From NCBI GenBank assembly GCA_037139495.1, contig JBAXGG010000005.1, positions 1 to 39,743 of the forward strand: a DNA stretch of 39,743 nt, read 5' to 3'. Each line of letters opens with the position of its first letter. Within the stretch, counting starts at the first letter, position 1. A model generated the notes under the pieces. That model was not told the origin of the DNA, ran no database searches, and worked only from the letters and a program-made list of their open reading frames with translations. A program made the translations under genes and the position numbers. Source of the DNA: JAUPVS01 sp037139495 (lineage in GTDB: Bacteria > Patescibacteriota > Saccharimonadia > Saccharimonadales > JAUPVS01). Positions 1-6,352 of the stretch are shown piece by piece.

Positions 1-32
1 CCAGCCAAGCTCAGCAAATAGCATAACTGCTA

Positions 33-61
33 TTGACGTCTAGACGCTAAAGCGTTACACT
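33..61 (+). promoter_or_regulatory. Promoter and putative operator of the toxin-antitoxin pair
   Basis: A -35 box TTGACG (33-38) and a -10 box TACACT (56-61) are separated by exactly 17 nt. The -10 ends 6 nt before the antitoxin ATG at 68, so the transcript should start at or next to the start codon (leaderless). The spacer contains a perfect inverted repeat ACGCT-AA-AGCGT (44-55), and a second one, ATAGC-N6-GCTAT, lies at 18-33 touching the -35. Such palindromes over a TA promoter are the usual autoregulatory operators; operator function is inferred. Confidence 0.65.
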
Positions 62-67
62 TATTAC

Positions 68-301
68 ATGAGTACAAATGATTCTAAAACAACTTTATAT
101 CTAAGCTCCAGTGTCCGCCGGGCTCTGAAGCGGCGCATTATCGACACCAATCAAACTATGTCTGAGTACGTTGATAGGGCAGTAGCCTACGCCATAGCCG
201 AAGACCTCGAAGATATTGAAGCAATCGAAAAACGACGCAACGAGCCAACCGAGAGCCTCGATTCATTCTTGAAGGCGATCAAAGCTGATGGCCTTATATA
301 A
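68..301 (+). CDS. Antitoxin of RelE/ParE-type TA module (ribbon-helix-helix-like)
   Basis: A 77-aa protein. The N-terminus has a short beta-strand-like stretch (TTLYLSSSVRRALKRR, from about residue 8) followed by a helix region with MSEYVDRAV, the pattern of ribbon-helix-helix DNA-binding antitoxins. The acidic C-terminal half (EDLEDIEAIEKRRNEPTES) is the kind of flexible tail that wraps a basic toxin. It overlaps the toxin gene by 14 nt, the classic TA arrangement that couples translation. Family knowledge says antitoxin and complex repress their own promoter, which fits the palindromes just upstream. The exact antitoxin subfamily (ParD, RelB or DinJ) is not resolved by eye. Confidence 0.75.
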   Translation: MSTNDSKTTLYLSSSVRRALKRRIIDTNQTMSEYVDRAVAYAIAEDLEDIEAIEKRRNEPTESLDSFLKAIKADGLI

Positions 302-551
302 AGTTGAGATCAATAAAAAGGTTCGCAAAAAAGACCTCCCGGCCATACCGCCAAAAGACGTTAAGCGAATCGTTGAACGCATCCAAAAGCTTGCAAATGA
401 CCCTTATCCAGTCGATGCCGTACGTTTAAAAGGCAGGGAAGAATGGCGCATTCGCCAAGGAGACTACCGAATCCTTTATATAGTTGAAGAAAAGGTTGTT
501 ACCGTTTTTATAGTTAAAGTCGGTCACCGCAGAGAAGTATATAAGGCTTAG
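288..551 (+). CDS. RelE/ParE-family toxin
   Basis: An 87-aa basic protein with the RelE/ParE fold pattern: N-terminal strand (LYKVEINKKVRKKDL), helices containing a KRIVERIQKLAND segment, then the typical core LKGREEWRIRQGDYRILYIV and a final strand with VGHRREVYK. RelE toxins cleave mRNA on the ribosome, ParE toxins poison gyrase. The RIRQGDYRILY and GHRREVY motifs favour a RelE/mRNA-interferase type, with the C-terminal R and Y as likely catalytic residues. It starts inside the antitoxin gene in another frame. The pair sits at the head of an accessory block with Fic genes, so it could stabilise that segment or act in stress or phage response; this role is inferred. Confidence 0.85.
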   Translation: MALYKVEINKKVRKKDLPAIPPKDVKRIVERIQKLANDPYPVDAVRLKGREEWRIRQGDYRILYIVEEKVVTVFIVKVGHRREVYKA

Positions 552-625
552 GGAGTGTCTAATTTGTCTCGCTCCAAGCCGCTACAAGGTTCTAGACCGG
601 CCTGCTCAGCCAATTTGAATTTCAA

Positions 626-667
626 CTAATCTAACCAAACTTTTTACGTTCCTTCAGTTTTGATTAG
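626..667. repeat. Interrupted inverted repeat between toxin and fic gene
   Basis: CTAATC (626-631) pairs with GATTAG (662-667), and inside it AAACT pairs with AGTTT. The arms could form a weak hairpin downstream of the toxin gene or be a binding site ahead of the fic gene. No T-tract follows, so a classical intrinsic terminator is not supported. Confidence 0.3.
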
Positions 668-739
668 ACTATATTATCTAGAAGATGAAACCAACAGCGT
701 ATTGAAACTTTATATAGTTACTGATTCACTTATAAAGTT

Positions 740-1651
740 ATGAATTATCAGGGTCGTCTTAAGTCAATTATCAAAGCATCTGGCTGGTCACAGGAGCAGC
801 TTGCTTCACATTTGAACGTAACTTTTGCGACACTTAACTCGTGGATAAACGATAGGTCTAATCCTAGAGCCAAAGCACTAGCCAATATAGAAAGACTTTA
901 CTTCGACACCATCGGTGTCGATACCGTTGACAGTAATGTTCTAACAGCAGTAAAAAGCCAAGCCCTAAAGTGCAACATGAGCTCTGAAAAGCTAGTTGGA
1001 AACAAGGAATTGCTAGATAAACTTACGCTTTACCTGACTTATCACACAAATACTATTGAAGGTAGCACCATGACTTTGTCTGATGTAGAAGATGTAATTT
1101 TTGATCACAAAGTTTTGTCGAACCGAACAGCGATCGAACAAGCAGAAGCACGCAACCATCATGCGACACTTCATTGGTTAGTTGATCTTCTGAACCAGGA
1201 TAAAAAAATAGAGCTAAGTGAAGAGCTAATTCTAGTTACGCATCTAAGACTTATGAATGGGATCATCAGCGATGCGGGAAAATATCGTAACCATGCTCTA
1301 CGAATCATGGGTTCGAGAATTACCTTGGCAAACTATTTAAAAGTGCCCGAGCTTGTTCGTCTGCTAGGGACGGAGGATTCCTCGAACTACGATCTGATTA
1401 CTGACATGGCCCGTACTCACGCTCAGTTTGAACAAATTCACCCTTTTAGCGACGGCAACGGTAGGGCCGGCAGGCTAATTATGCTCGTTCAAGCTTTAGG
1501 TTCGGGGATAGTGCCTCCTTTGGTACGCAAAGAACGGAAGTTCGCATATTATAAGGGACTCGAAAAAGCTCAAACAGAAGGCGTGTATGAACCGCTTGAA
1601 TTATTTATTGCAGAAGCTGTGTTATTTAGCCAGGAACTGCTCAGTATTTAG
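740..1651 (+). CDS. Fic family protein with N-terminal XRE-type HTH
   Basis: A 303-aa protein. Residues about 1-55 form a helix-turn-helix (WSQEQLASHLNVTFATLNSW). The C-terminal Fic domain carries a complete catalytic motif HPFSDGNGRAGR (residues 234-245), with His234 as the expected base. An inhibitory motif of the (S/T)xxxE(G/N) type is present N-terminal to it (T103-E107-G108), so this is a class II, self-inhibited Fic enzyme. Fic enzymes usually transfer AMP from ATP to Ser/Thr/Tyr of target proteins. The HTH suggests DNA binding and possible autoregulation. No Shine-Dalgarno is evident before the ATG; a TATAAA lies at 731-736. A relic of the same HTH segment is found at 3268-3333. Target unknown. 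Confidence 0.88.
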   Translation: MNYQGRLKSIIKASGWSQEQLASHLNVTFATLNSWINDRSNPRAKALANIERLYFDTIGVDTVDSNVLTAVKSQALKCNMSSEKLVGNKELLDKLTLYLTYHTNTIEGSTMTLSDVEDVIFDHKVLSNRTAIEQAEARNHHATLHWLVDLLNQDKKIELSEELILVTHLRLMNGIISDAGKYRNHALRIMGSRITLANYLKVPELVRLLGTEDSSNYDLITDMARTHAQFEQIHPFSDGNGRAGRLIMLVQALGSGIVPPLVRKERKFAYYKGLEKAQTEGVYEPLELFIAEAVLFSQELLSI

Positions 1652-1667
1652 CCCTATGATGAGCTGA

Positions 1668-1817
1668 CTAATTATCGACGATGACCACTTTATTTTCCTT
1701 CTCTGTTAATCCAGCTAAAGTTCTATTCGTCCCGTATACCCAGCCATATTGATTTTTAACTAATGCGAGCAAACTCTCTAATATGTTAATGGTATTTAGT
1801 TTGCACGAAAGAGCAAA
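1668..1817 (-). pseudogene. Possible gene remnant (3' end of an unknown protein)
   Basis: The minus strand is open for 49 codons without a convincing start and ends in TAG. Its translation looks protein-like (pieces such as QYGWVYGTNRTLAGLTEKE, then KVVIVDN and stop). I do not recognise it. It may be the tail of a decayed gene in this scarred region, or chance. The upstream end coincides with the hairpin at 1797-1820. Confidence 0.25.
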
Positions 1818-1820
1818 CTA
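1797..1820. repeat. Perfect 8-bp inverted repeat (hairpin)
   Basis: TAGTTTGC (1797-1804), 8-nt loop, GCAAACTA (1813-1820). It lies between the two fic genes, 145 nt past the first stop codon and about 78 nt before the second start. No T-run follows. It may be an operator or an mRNA 3' structure. Confidence 0.4.
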
Positions 1821-1886
1821 GATTCTAGCTGGGGCCGGATATATATACTCATACGACAAAATATAGAAGAATATCAGTTTTTATGA

Positions 1887-1892
1887 TAAAAT
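1887..1892 (+). promoter_or_regulatory. -10 box of second fic gene (leaderless)
   Basis: TAAAAT ends 6 nt before the ATG at 1899, placing the predicted transcription start at the start codon. No clear -35 box was found. Confidence 0.4.
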
Positions 1893-1898
1893 TGTCGT

Positions 1899-2882
1899 AT
1901 GAACTTAAGCAAAAGCACTTCATATACACTGCTACATATTCTTAATGGTTGCTCGACTGCTACTGAAGTAGGTGAGCTCATGCAAAACACCGATATTCGT
2001 TCTATCCAGCGCGCACTCGTCAGACTGACAGAGTTGGGTTTGTTAAAAAGAGATGGTACAAATAACCCTTCATATAGTGTTAACTATCCTGCTCTTATAA
2101 GCTCACGTGTAGCCGATAAACTACTCGAAGACGAAAACAGACCAACGACAACGCTACATCATGAGTTCTTAAGCTGGCTAGGAGAACTGCCTGTAGATCA
2201 AATTGATAAGTTGTTTGGAAAAGATATCAAATATAACACCGCTTCAAATGAAAAAATGTCGGCTAAGGATTTAGAGCATCTAACAGTTGAGCTTTCTTGG
2301 AAATCGTCAGCACTAGAAGGTAATACCTATACTTTACTTGATACTCAGTTATTGCTAGTCGAAGGTATAAAGGCAAAAAACAAGACTGAATTTGAAACTC
2401 AGATGATACTGAATCATAAGGATGTGGTAGCCTTTGTCATAGAAAATACAGATTTGTTCACACACAATATCTCATTTAGTTCCGTAGAGGAAATTCATAG
2501 AATTATCGGCAAGAACCTTGGGATAGAGACCGGAATACGAAAAAAGTTAGTTAAAATTAGCGCCAGCAATTATGAGCCGCTGAATAATCCGCATCAGCTC
2601 ATGGAGTCGATGGAGAATATTTTGTCTGTTATTAATCGTGCCGACGATCCCTTCGTGAAAGCTTTGCTTGCTCTAACCCTTGTTCCATACCTACAGGCAT
2701 ATGAAGATGGTAACAAGCGAACCGGCAGAATGCTCGCCAATGCCATACTGATCAGCACAATAAACAAGGGCTTTAGCCTGCGCAAAACTGACGCACGGCA
2801 ATTAGCGTTGGCATACCTCTCATTTTATGAGTTTAACAGTATCCTGGGGCTCTCAGATATTTTGAAAACGGAATTGTCTTAA
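1899..2882 (+). CDS. Fic family protein with N-terminal winged helix; catalytic His replaced by Gln
   Basis: A 327-aa protein. Residues about 1-60 resemble a winged-helix domain (IRSIQRALVRLTELGLLKRDG). The Fic core has an inhibitory-type motif S136-xxx-E140-G141 (SSALEGN) and a Fic motif QAYEDGNKRTGR at residues 266-277. The rest of the nucleotide-binding loop (DGNKRxxR) is intact, but the invariant His is Gln266, so normal AMP transfer would be expected to fail. It may be an inactive regulator, bind nucleotide without transferring it, or use another chemistry such as Doc-like or deAMPylation reactions; none is proven. It follows another Fic gene but is not a recent duplicate of it (different N-terminal domain, low similarity by eye). 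Confidence 0.8.
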   Translation: MNLSKSTSYTLLHILNGCSTATEVGELMQNTDIRSIQRALVRLTELGLLKRDGTNNPSYSVNYPALISSRVADKLLEDENRPTTTLHHEFLSWLGELPVDQIDKLFGKDIKYNTASNEKMSAKDLEHLTVELSWKSSALEGNTYTLLDTQLLLVEGIKAKNKTEFETQMILNHKDVVAFVIENTDLFTHNISFSSVEEIHRIIGKNLGIETGIRKKLVKISASNYEPLNNPHQLMESMENILSVINRADDPFVKALLALTLVPYLQAYEDGNKRTGRMLANAILISTINKGFSLRKTDARQLALAYLSFYEFNSILGLSDILKTELS

Positions 2883-2911
2883 GCAAATAACGTAGAACGA
2901 AGCATTATAAG

Positions 2912-3275
2912 CGGCGAATGAGCTGCTTAATCATTGTCGACGGCCTCTTCATCTTACGCCTCTTGGAGAAGAATTTATTGGCAAACAAGGTTTTATGAGG
3001 TGGTGCGCAGACCTCGGGTTCAATCCGGAAACTAAAAAGATGAATACCTGGCTATACTAAAAAAATACTATCCCCCAAACTTTAAGTCACCTATAGACTT
3101 TACGGAAAAAGTTAAACAAACATTTCATGATTTCGCATTAAAAAGAGTCTGGGCAGTAGACTATTATAGTTTTGAGGTCTTTGGAAAAACTAAGCTCGGA
3201 ACCCAAGTTTTAGTCGCTAAACAAACTGGTGATGTGCAGACCGCTCATAAACTTATGGATAAACTGCAGGTCTAA
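2912..3275 (+). pseudogene. Frameshifted remnant of an unknown gene
   Basis: Two overlapping reading frames make one coherent protein. The first runs through GKQGFMRWCADLGFNPETKK and stops at a TAA at 3058-3060. The second, open from about 3048 to the TAA at 3273-3275, continues with AILKKYYPPNFKSPIDF and ends KLMDKLQV. The join at about 3048-3052 suggests a single-base frameshift. I do not recognise the family. With the fused HTH fragment next to it, this marks a recombination and decay zone. Confidence 0.45.
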
Positions 3276-3333
3276 TCCTAGAGCTAAAGCATTATTAAAT
3301 ATAGAAAAACTTTATTTTAATAAAAGCTTATAA
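3268..3333 (+). pseudogene. Duplicated fragment of the Fic HTH domain
   Basis: This stretch encodes RSNPRAKALLNIEKLYF and then a stop, matching RSNPRAKALANIERLYF of the fic gene at 740. The first 17 bases (3268-3284) are identical to 854-870 of that gene, and the alignment continues without gaps for about 13 more codons. It has no start and abuts the end of the frameshifted relic, so it is a truncated copy of an XRE-Fic gene. Confidence 0.7.
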
Positions 3334-3339
3334 AGTAAA

Positions 3340-3906
3340 CTAAACAACCTTAAAACACACTTCGTTTTTTCGTAAAAATCCCGGCTTCCACGGCGGATCA
3401 TACCTCAATACGGTAAGCTGACTAGATATCTTAATCTGTTTTTTATTTGCCCATTCCCTTAATTCATCAGATTTGTCTTCTATATCACCTTCCGATGTAT
3501 ACCCTGAAAATCCGATAGCAACTACTTCGTGCGGAGGCATAGCTTTTATAAATACGTTGTCATTATTTGGCTTAGGCAAATCATTTAACGTATAAATAGC
3601 TGGCATCGTAAATGAAATAATATAACTCCGATAATCAAGTTTAGCTGTAGTTACAGGTGCAGACATATTTATTTTTTCTAAAATAGCAGGTTTTTGACTA
3701 ATAACCGGAGCCGTCATTGCTATCTTCGAATTTTTTGTATTATTTCCAAAGATGTAATCTGCTAAAAAACTAAAGGCTTTATTTCCTGCAGATTTATAGC
3801 TATCAGCTTTAACTTTTATATTTGCTGTTATATAGCCGTAATATTTTCTGTGCTCAATATGTCCATCTTTCTCTATAATTATATAATCTGGAGTTTCTAT
3901 TGCCAT
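3340..3906 (-). CDS. SOUL-family haem-binding protein
   Basis: A 188-aa protein with the SOUL/HBP signature: an N-terminal strand like ETPDYIIIEKDGHIEHRKY, then FSFLADYIFGNN, the diagnostic KIAMTAPV motif with a second INMSAPVTT strand, and a C-terminal RYDPPWKPGFLRKNEV. SOUL proteins bind haem or other tetrapyrroles on a hydrophobic face. The length matches the usual 170-200 aa. No signal peptide, so cytoplasmic. A TATAAT (3915-3920, minus strand) 8 nt before the ATG supports the start and a leaderless mRNA. CPR bacteria seldom make haem, so it may bind scavenged tetrapyrrole; this is inferred. Confidence 0.9.
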   Translation of the reverse strand: MAIETPDYIIIEKDGHIEHRKYYGYITANIKVKADSYKSAGNKAFSFLADYIFGNNTKNSKIAMTAPVISQKPAILEKINMSAPVTTAKLDYRSYIISFTMPAIYTLNDLPKPNNDNVFIKAMPPHEVVAIGFSGYTSEGDIEDKSDELREWANKKQIKISSQLTVLRYDPPWKPGFLRKNEVCFKVV

Positions 3907-3914
3907 GTGCCAAT

Positions 3915-3920
3915 ATTATA
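3915..3920 (-). promoter_or_regulatory. -10 box of SOUL gene (leaderless)
   Basis: A perfect TATAAT on the minus strand ends 8 nt before the ATG at 3906. No convincing -35 box at 16-18 nt. Confidence 0.5.
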
Positions 3921-3990
3921 CCAATTAAAACTTTTAAGGCTAATCAAGCATGCCCAACCTTTGTCCGCTACTAAATACTTCAGAACATAT

Positions 3991-4206
3991 CTATTCTTGA
4001 TTTGTAGTTTGAACTTCGTTTTGTAGTTTAATTACCTTATTGCCTGATTTGTGTTTAATAATTAGAGCAGGATTATCAGGTGTACCGTTTCGTACGATTA
4101 CTTTGCCTTTACTTATTATTTCGGTCCGCTCTGGACATATTTTAAGCACTACACCTTCTGCTATGCCGGAGCCCCAGGTCCATGCAACTGTATCTTTTAC
4201 CTTCAT
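3991..4206 (-). CDS. DUF2945-like small protein
   Basis: A 71-aa protein beginning MKVKDTVAWTWGSG and containing the pattern ISKGKVIVRNGTPDNPALII, which matches the small DUF2945 (hypervirulence-associated, Tudor-like) family from memory. Molecular role unknown. A longer reading from a TTG at 4233 is possible. I chose the ATG at 4206 because the family begins at this residue and an AATAAT -10-like box (4214-4219, minus strand) lies 7 nt upstream. Soluble and basic. It is a neighbour of the SOUL gene on the same strand but separated by 84 nt, so probably a separate transcript. Confidence 0.7.
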   Translation of the reverse strand: MKVKDTVAWTWGSGIAEGVVLKICPERTEIISKGKVIVRNGTPDNPALIIKHKSGNKVIKLQNEVQTTNQE

Positions 4207-4233
4207 GAAGTTTATTATTTCACTAATGATCAA

Positions 4234-4539
4234 AAAGGTATAGCCTTGAGAATAATTCTATGTGACGGTTGTAGATTAATTTCTGGATTTTAGATGTTAA
4301 ATATATGTAAGATCATATATTAAAGTTTAAATTTACGTAAAAAGGTGGTAAGAAAGTCTTCATGGATGGATCAGCATTTTTATGGGCTACCCGAAATCTT
4401 TCGATCACGTTATCTTGATTCAAAAGTACAAAAACCCGGAGCGAAGTAATTTAGAATGCTAAGCAAATATTCATTTTTTTTGCAAACACTAAATTGGTTA
4501 TGCTAAAGTTACTATGATAATAACCCCTAGGAGAACGAT
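4234..4539. other. Gene-free stretch upstream of the heliorhodopsin gene
   Basis: AT-rich. It contains a 7-bp inverted repeat ATATATG-N6-CATATAT (4301-4320), a short open stretch from an ATG at 4361 of 18 codons without supporting features, and a likely promoter for the heliorhodopsin at its right end. No RNA gene recognised. Confidence 0.4.
4494..4534 (+). promoter_or_regulatory. Putative promoter and ribosome binding site of heliorhodopsin gene
   Basis: TTGGTT (4494-4499), 16-nt spacer, GATAAT (4516-4521), then a strong Shine-Dalgarno AGGAGA (4529-4534) 5 nt before a TTG start at 4540. The Shine-Dalgarno decides the unusual TTG start. This gene therefore differs from the leaderless genes around it. 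Confidence 0.45.
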
Positions 4540-5319
4540 TTGAAACCAAGAACTAAAATAGGCGTATCATTACAAAAATTTAACCGAAGGATAGGATTAA
4601 TACACCTTATTCAAGGCTTAGTACTTTTAGCGATATTTAATCGTTCACTTACACTTCCAGTACTAACTCGGTTTCTAGGTGCCACTCCAGAAGGAGTAAG
4701 ACCAGTTACAGAAACTTTATTCCAGTTCCCAGTGGCCATTGTGGGTCCACTTTTTCTGCTGATTTCGGCCTTTTTTCATTTTTTGATATCTTCACCGATG
4801 TATATACGTACCTACGAGAACAATATCAAAAAAGGCATGAATCCAATGCGGTGGATCGAATATTCTATAAGCTCATCTCTAATGCTAACCGTACTATTAA
4901 TGCTAGGCGGACTACTAGAATTACCGAGTGTCATATTTATATTCACACTTAATTTGATTATGAATATGATGGGCCTCGAAATGGAGCGCTACAATCAATA
5001 CACCACTAAAACTGCTTGGTTTCCGTTCAACGTCGGGGTATTAGCAGGCATCGTACCGTGGATTGTAGGAGGAATATATTTCTGGGTTTCAACCAATCAT
5101 ATCGCAGATTCAATCCCCGGATACGCAAAAGCAGGCTTTTTGTTGACATTCATATTCTTTAATACATTTGCAATTAATATGTGGCTACAATACAAGAAAA
5201 TTGGTCCATGGAAAGACTATCTCTACGGAGAAAAAGCTTACATTTGGTTAAGTTTAACTGCAAAAACATCATTAGCCTGGATTCTAGTTCTTGGCACTAT
5301 CAATCAGGTTGCTAAGTAG
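4540..5319 (+). CDS. Heliorhodopsin
   Basis: A 259-aa, seven-transmembrane protein of typical heliorhodopsin length. The retinal-binding lysine is K242 in the last helix (WLSLTAKTSLAW), four residues after S238. The third helix has WIEYSISSS with E107 as the expected Schiff-base counterion. H22 and H80 match the conserved histidines of the founding member 48C12 (H23, H80). Type-1 pumps have a different helix-C motif, so this is not a proton pump. Heliorhodopsins are retinal proteins with inverted topology (N-terminus inside) and slow photocycles, thought to be light sensors or regulators. No retinal or carotenoid gene is visible nearby, so retinal would have to come from elsewhere. Start is TTG, supported by AGGAGA 5 nt upstream. 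Confidence 0.93.
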   Translation: MKPRTKIGVSLQKFNRRIGLIHLIQGLVLLAIFNRSLTLPVLTRFLGATPEGVRPVTETLFQFPVAIVGPLFLLISAFFHFLISSPMYIRTYENNIKKGMNPMRWIEYSISSSLMLTVLLMLGGLLELPSVIFIFTLNLIMNMMGLEMERYNQYTTKTAWFPFNVGVLAGIVPWIVGGIYFWVSTNHIADSIPGYAKAGFLLTFIFFNTFAINMWLQYKKIGPWKDYLYGEKAYIWLSLTAKTSLAWILVLGTINQVAK

Positions 5320-5629
5320 ATAGGTAATGATTTCAAAAGTTTACCGAAAAGCTATCATTTTGTTTTTTCGATTAGAGGTCCATTCCCAGGATTTTCCTAA
5401 AAAACATCAACGCTATCTTTTTTTGTAACCTGGTGCAAATTATTACCAGTAAAAACATTTTGATACACCCTAATGCTAAGATTACTAACCCGGGAACTTA
5501 CGGATTTTTTATATAATGATTAAAAAAGCGAAATCAGCTGGCTAATCAAGAAGGTTTTTAAAAAGCTAAAATAATCTTGTTTAATAAATCAGTTTCGTTC
5601 ATAATGTTGTTATAAAATAAAGGAATAAT
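5320..5629. other. Gene-free stretch after heliorhodopsin
   Basis: AT-rich with only small imperfect inverted repeats (for example CTGGT and ACCAG near 5430-5455). No ORF of note and no terminator with a clear T-tract. The right end has TATAAA (5611-5616) and AAAGGA serving the next gene. Confidence 0.4.
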
Positions 5630-6037
5630 ATGTTAGATTTTATCATTACTAATTGGTTTGGGATTGTTTTGGCTTCGTTTTTTGCGGTTATTGTTGCTGT
5701 TGTTTGGCATTCACCGCTAGTGCTTGGCAAGTTATGGCAAAAAGAAGCCGGCATTAAATCTAAAGACATTAAAAGCATCTCGATTACTAATTATCTAATC
5801 GCTTTATTGATGATTCTTTTGACGGCAGTAGTACTAAAAAGATTCTTGGTTATCACTAACCCTCAAACATTGTTTGATGCAATTAAGCTCTCTATCTGGA
5901 TCTGGGTTGGTTTCATGGTTACATATGTTGTAGTTGGTGGTATTTTTGAAAAAGTATCTAAAAAACTTATGGTAATCGATTTGGTAGGCCAAGTTCTGAT
6001 ACTAATCACAATGATTTCCGTTTTGTTCTACTACTAA
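5630..6037 (+). CDS. DUF1761 family membrane protein
   Basis: A 135-aa protein with four predicted transmembrane segments (about residues 8-28, 52-70, 83-103, 115-134). The first segment ends in VVWHSPLVLGKLWQKEAG, the hallmark of DUF1761 proteins (W-x-SP-x-x-x-GK-x-W). Function of the family is unknown. The ATG is preceded by AAAGGA (5619-5624) with a 5-nt spacer. It lies on the same strand as the heliorhodopsin but 310 nt away, so co-transcription is uncertain. Confidence 0.75.
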   Translation: MLDFIITNWFGIVLASFFAVIVAVVWHSPLVLGKLWQKEAGIKSKDIKSISITNYLIALLMILLTAVVLKRFLVITNPQTLFDAIKLSIWIWVGFMVTYVVVGGIFEKVSKKLMVIDLVGQVLILITMISVLFYY

Positions 6038-6352
6038 ACCGCCCTAATAAGTTTAGATTAGAATATTTAATAACTCAGCGTATTACGATCACATAAATTT
6101 TTATGTCCAATTTTTTGTACTAATGTGTTTCATATCAGAAAAACCTTGAGCCTGATATTGTCACTATTGTTTAGCTACACAAAATGGGTTGAGCTCACTC
6201 CTTATTTAACTAAATAGAGAGCTGCAGTACTTCACTTATTCCTAGATAAACATAATTTTTATCTTGTAGAACGTCACTTGATAATAGTTTACAACGTGAC
6301 TTTAACTGTCTGCATCATAAAACCTTTTCGAATAATTGTAGTTTTCGGTGCG
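6038..6352. other. Gene-free stretch between convergent genes
   Basis: It contains several short inverted repeats: CATAAA-TT-TTTATG near 6094-6107, AGATAAA-N7-TTTATCT (6244-6264), and GTCAC/GTGAC (6273-6300). They may end transcription from both sides, but none has a strong GC stem plus T-tract. Confidence 0.4.

Noticed and set aside
660..688. TTGATT as -35 of a promoter for the first fic gene
   Set aside because: No acceptable -10 box at 16-18 nt; the sequence is better explained as an arm of the inverted repeat.
4231..4233. TTG start for the DUF2945-like gene
   Set aside because: The first nine codons do not match the family, and a -10-like box points to the ATG at 4206.
4361..4417. 18-codon ORF (MDGSAFLWATRN) before the heliorhodopsin
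   Set aside because: No ribosome binding site or -10 box at the right distance and too short to support.
6244..6264. AGATAAA/TTTATCT hairpin as intrinsic terminator
   Set aside because: The stem is all weak pairs except one and there is no clean T-tract on either strand; it is only mentioned in the gap description.
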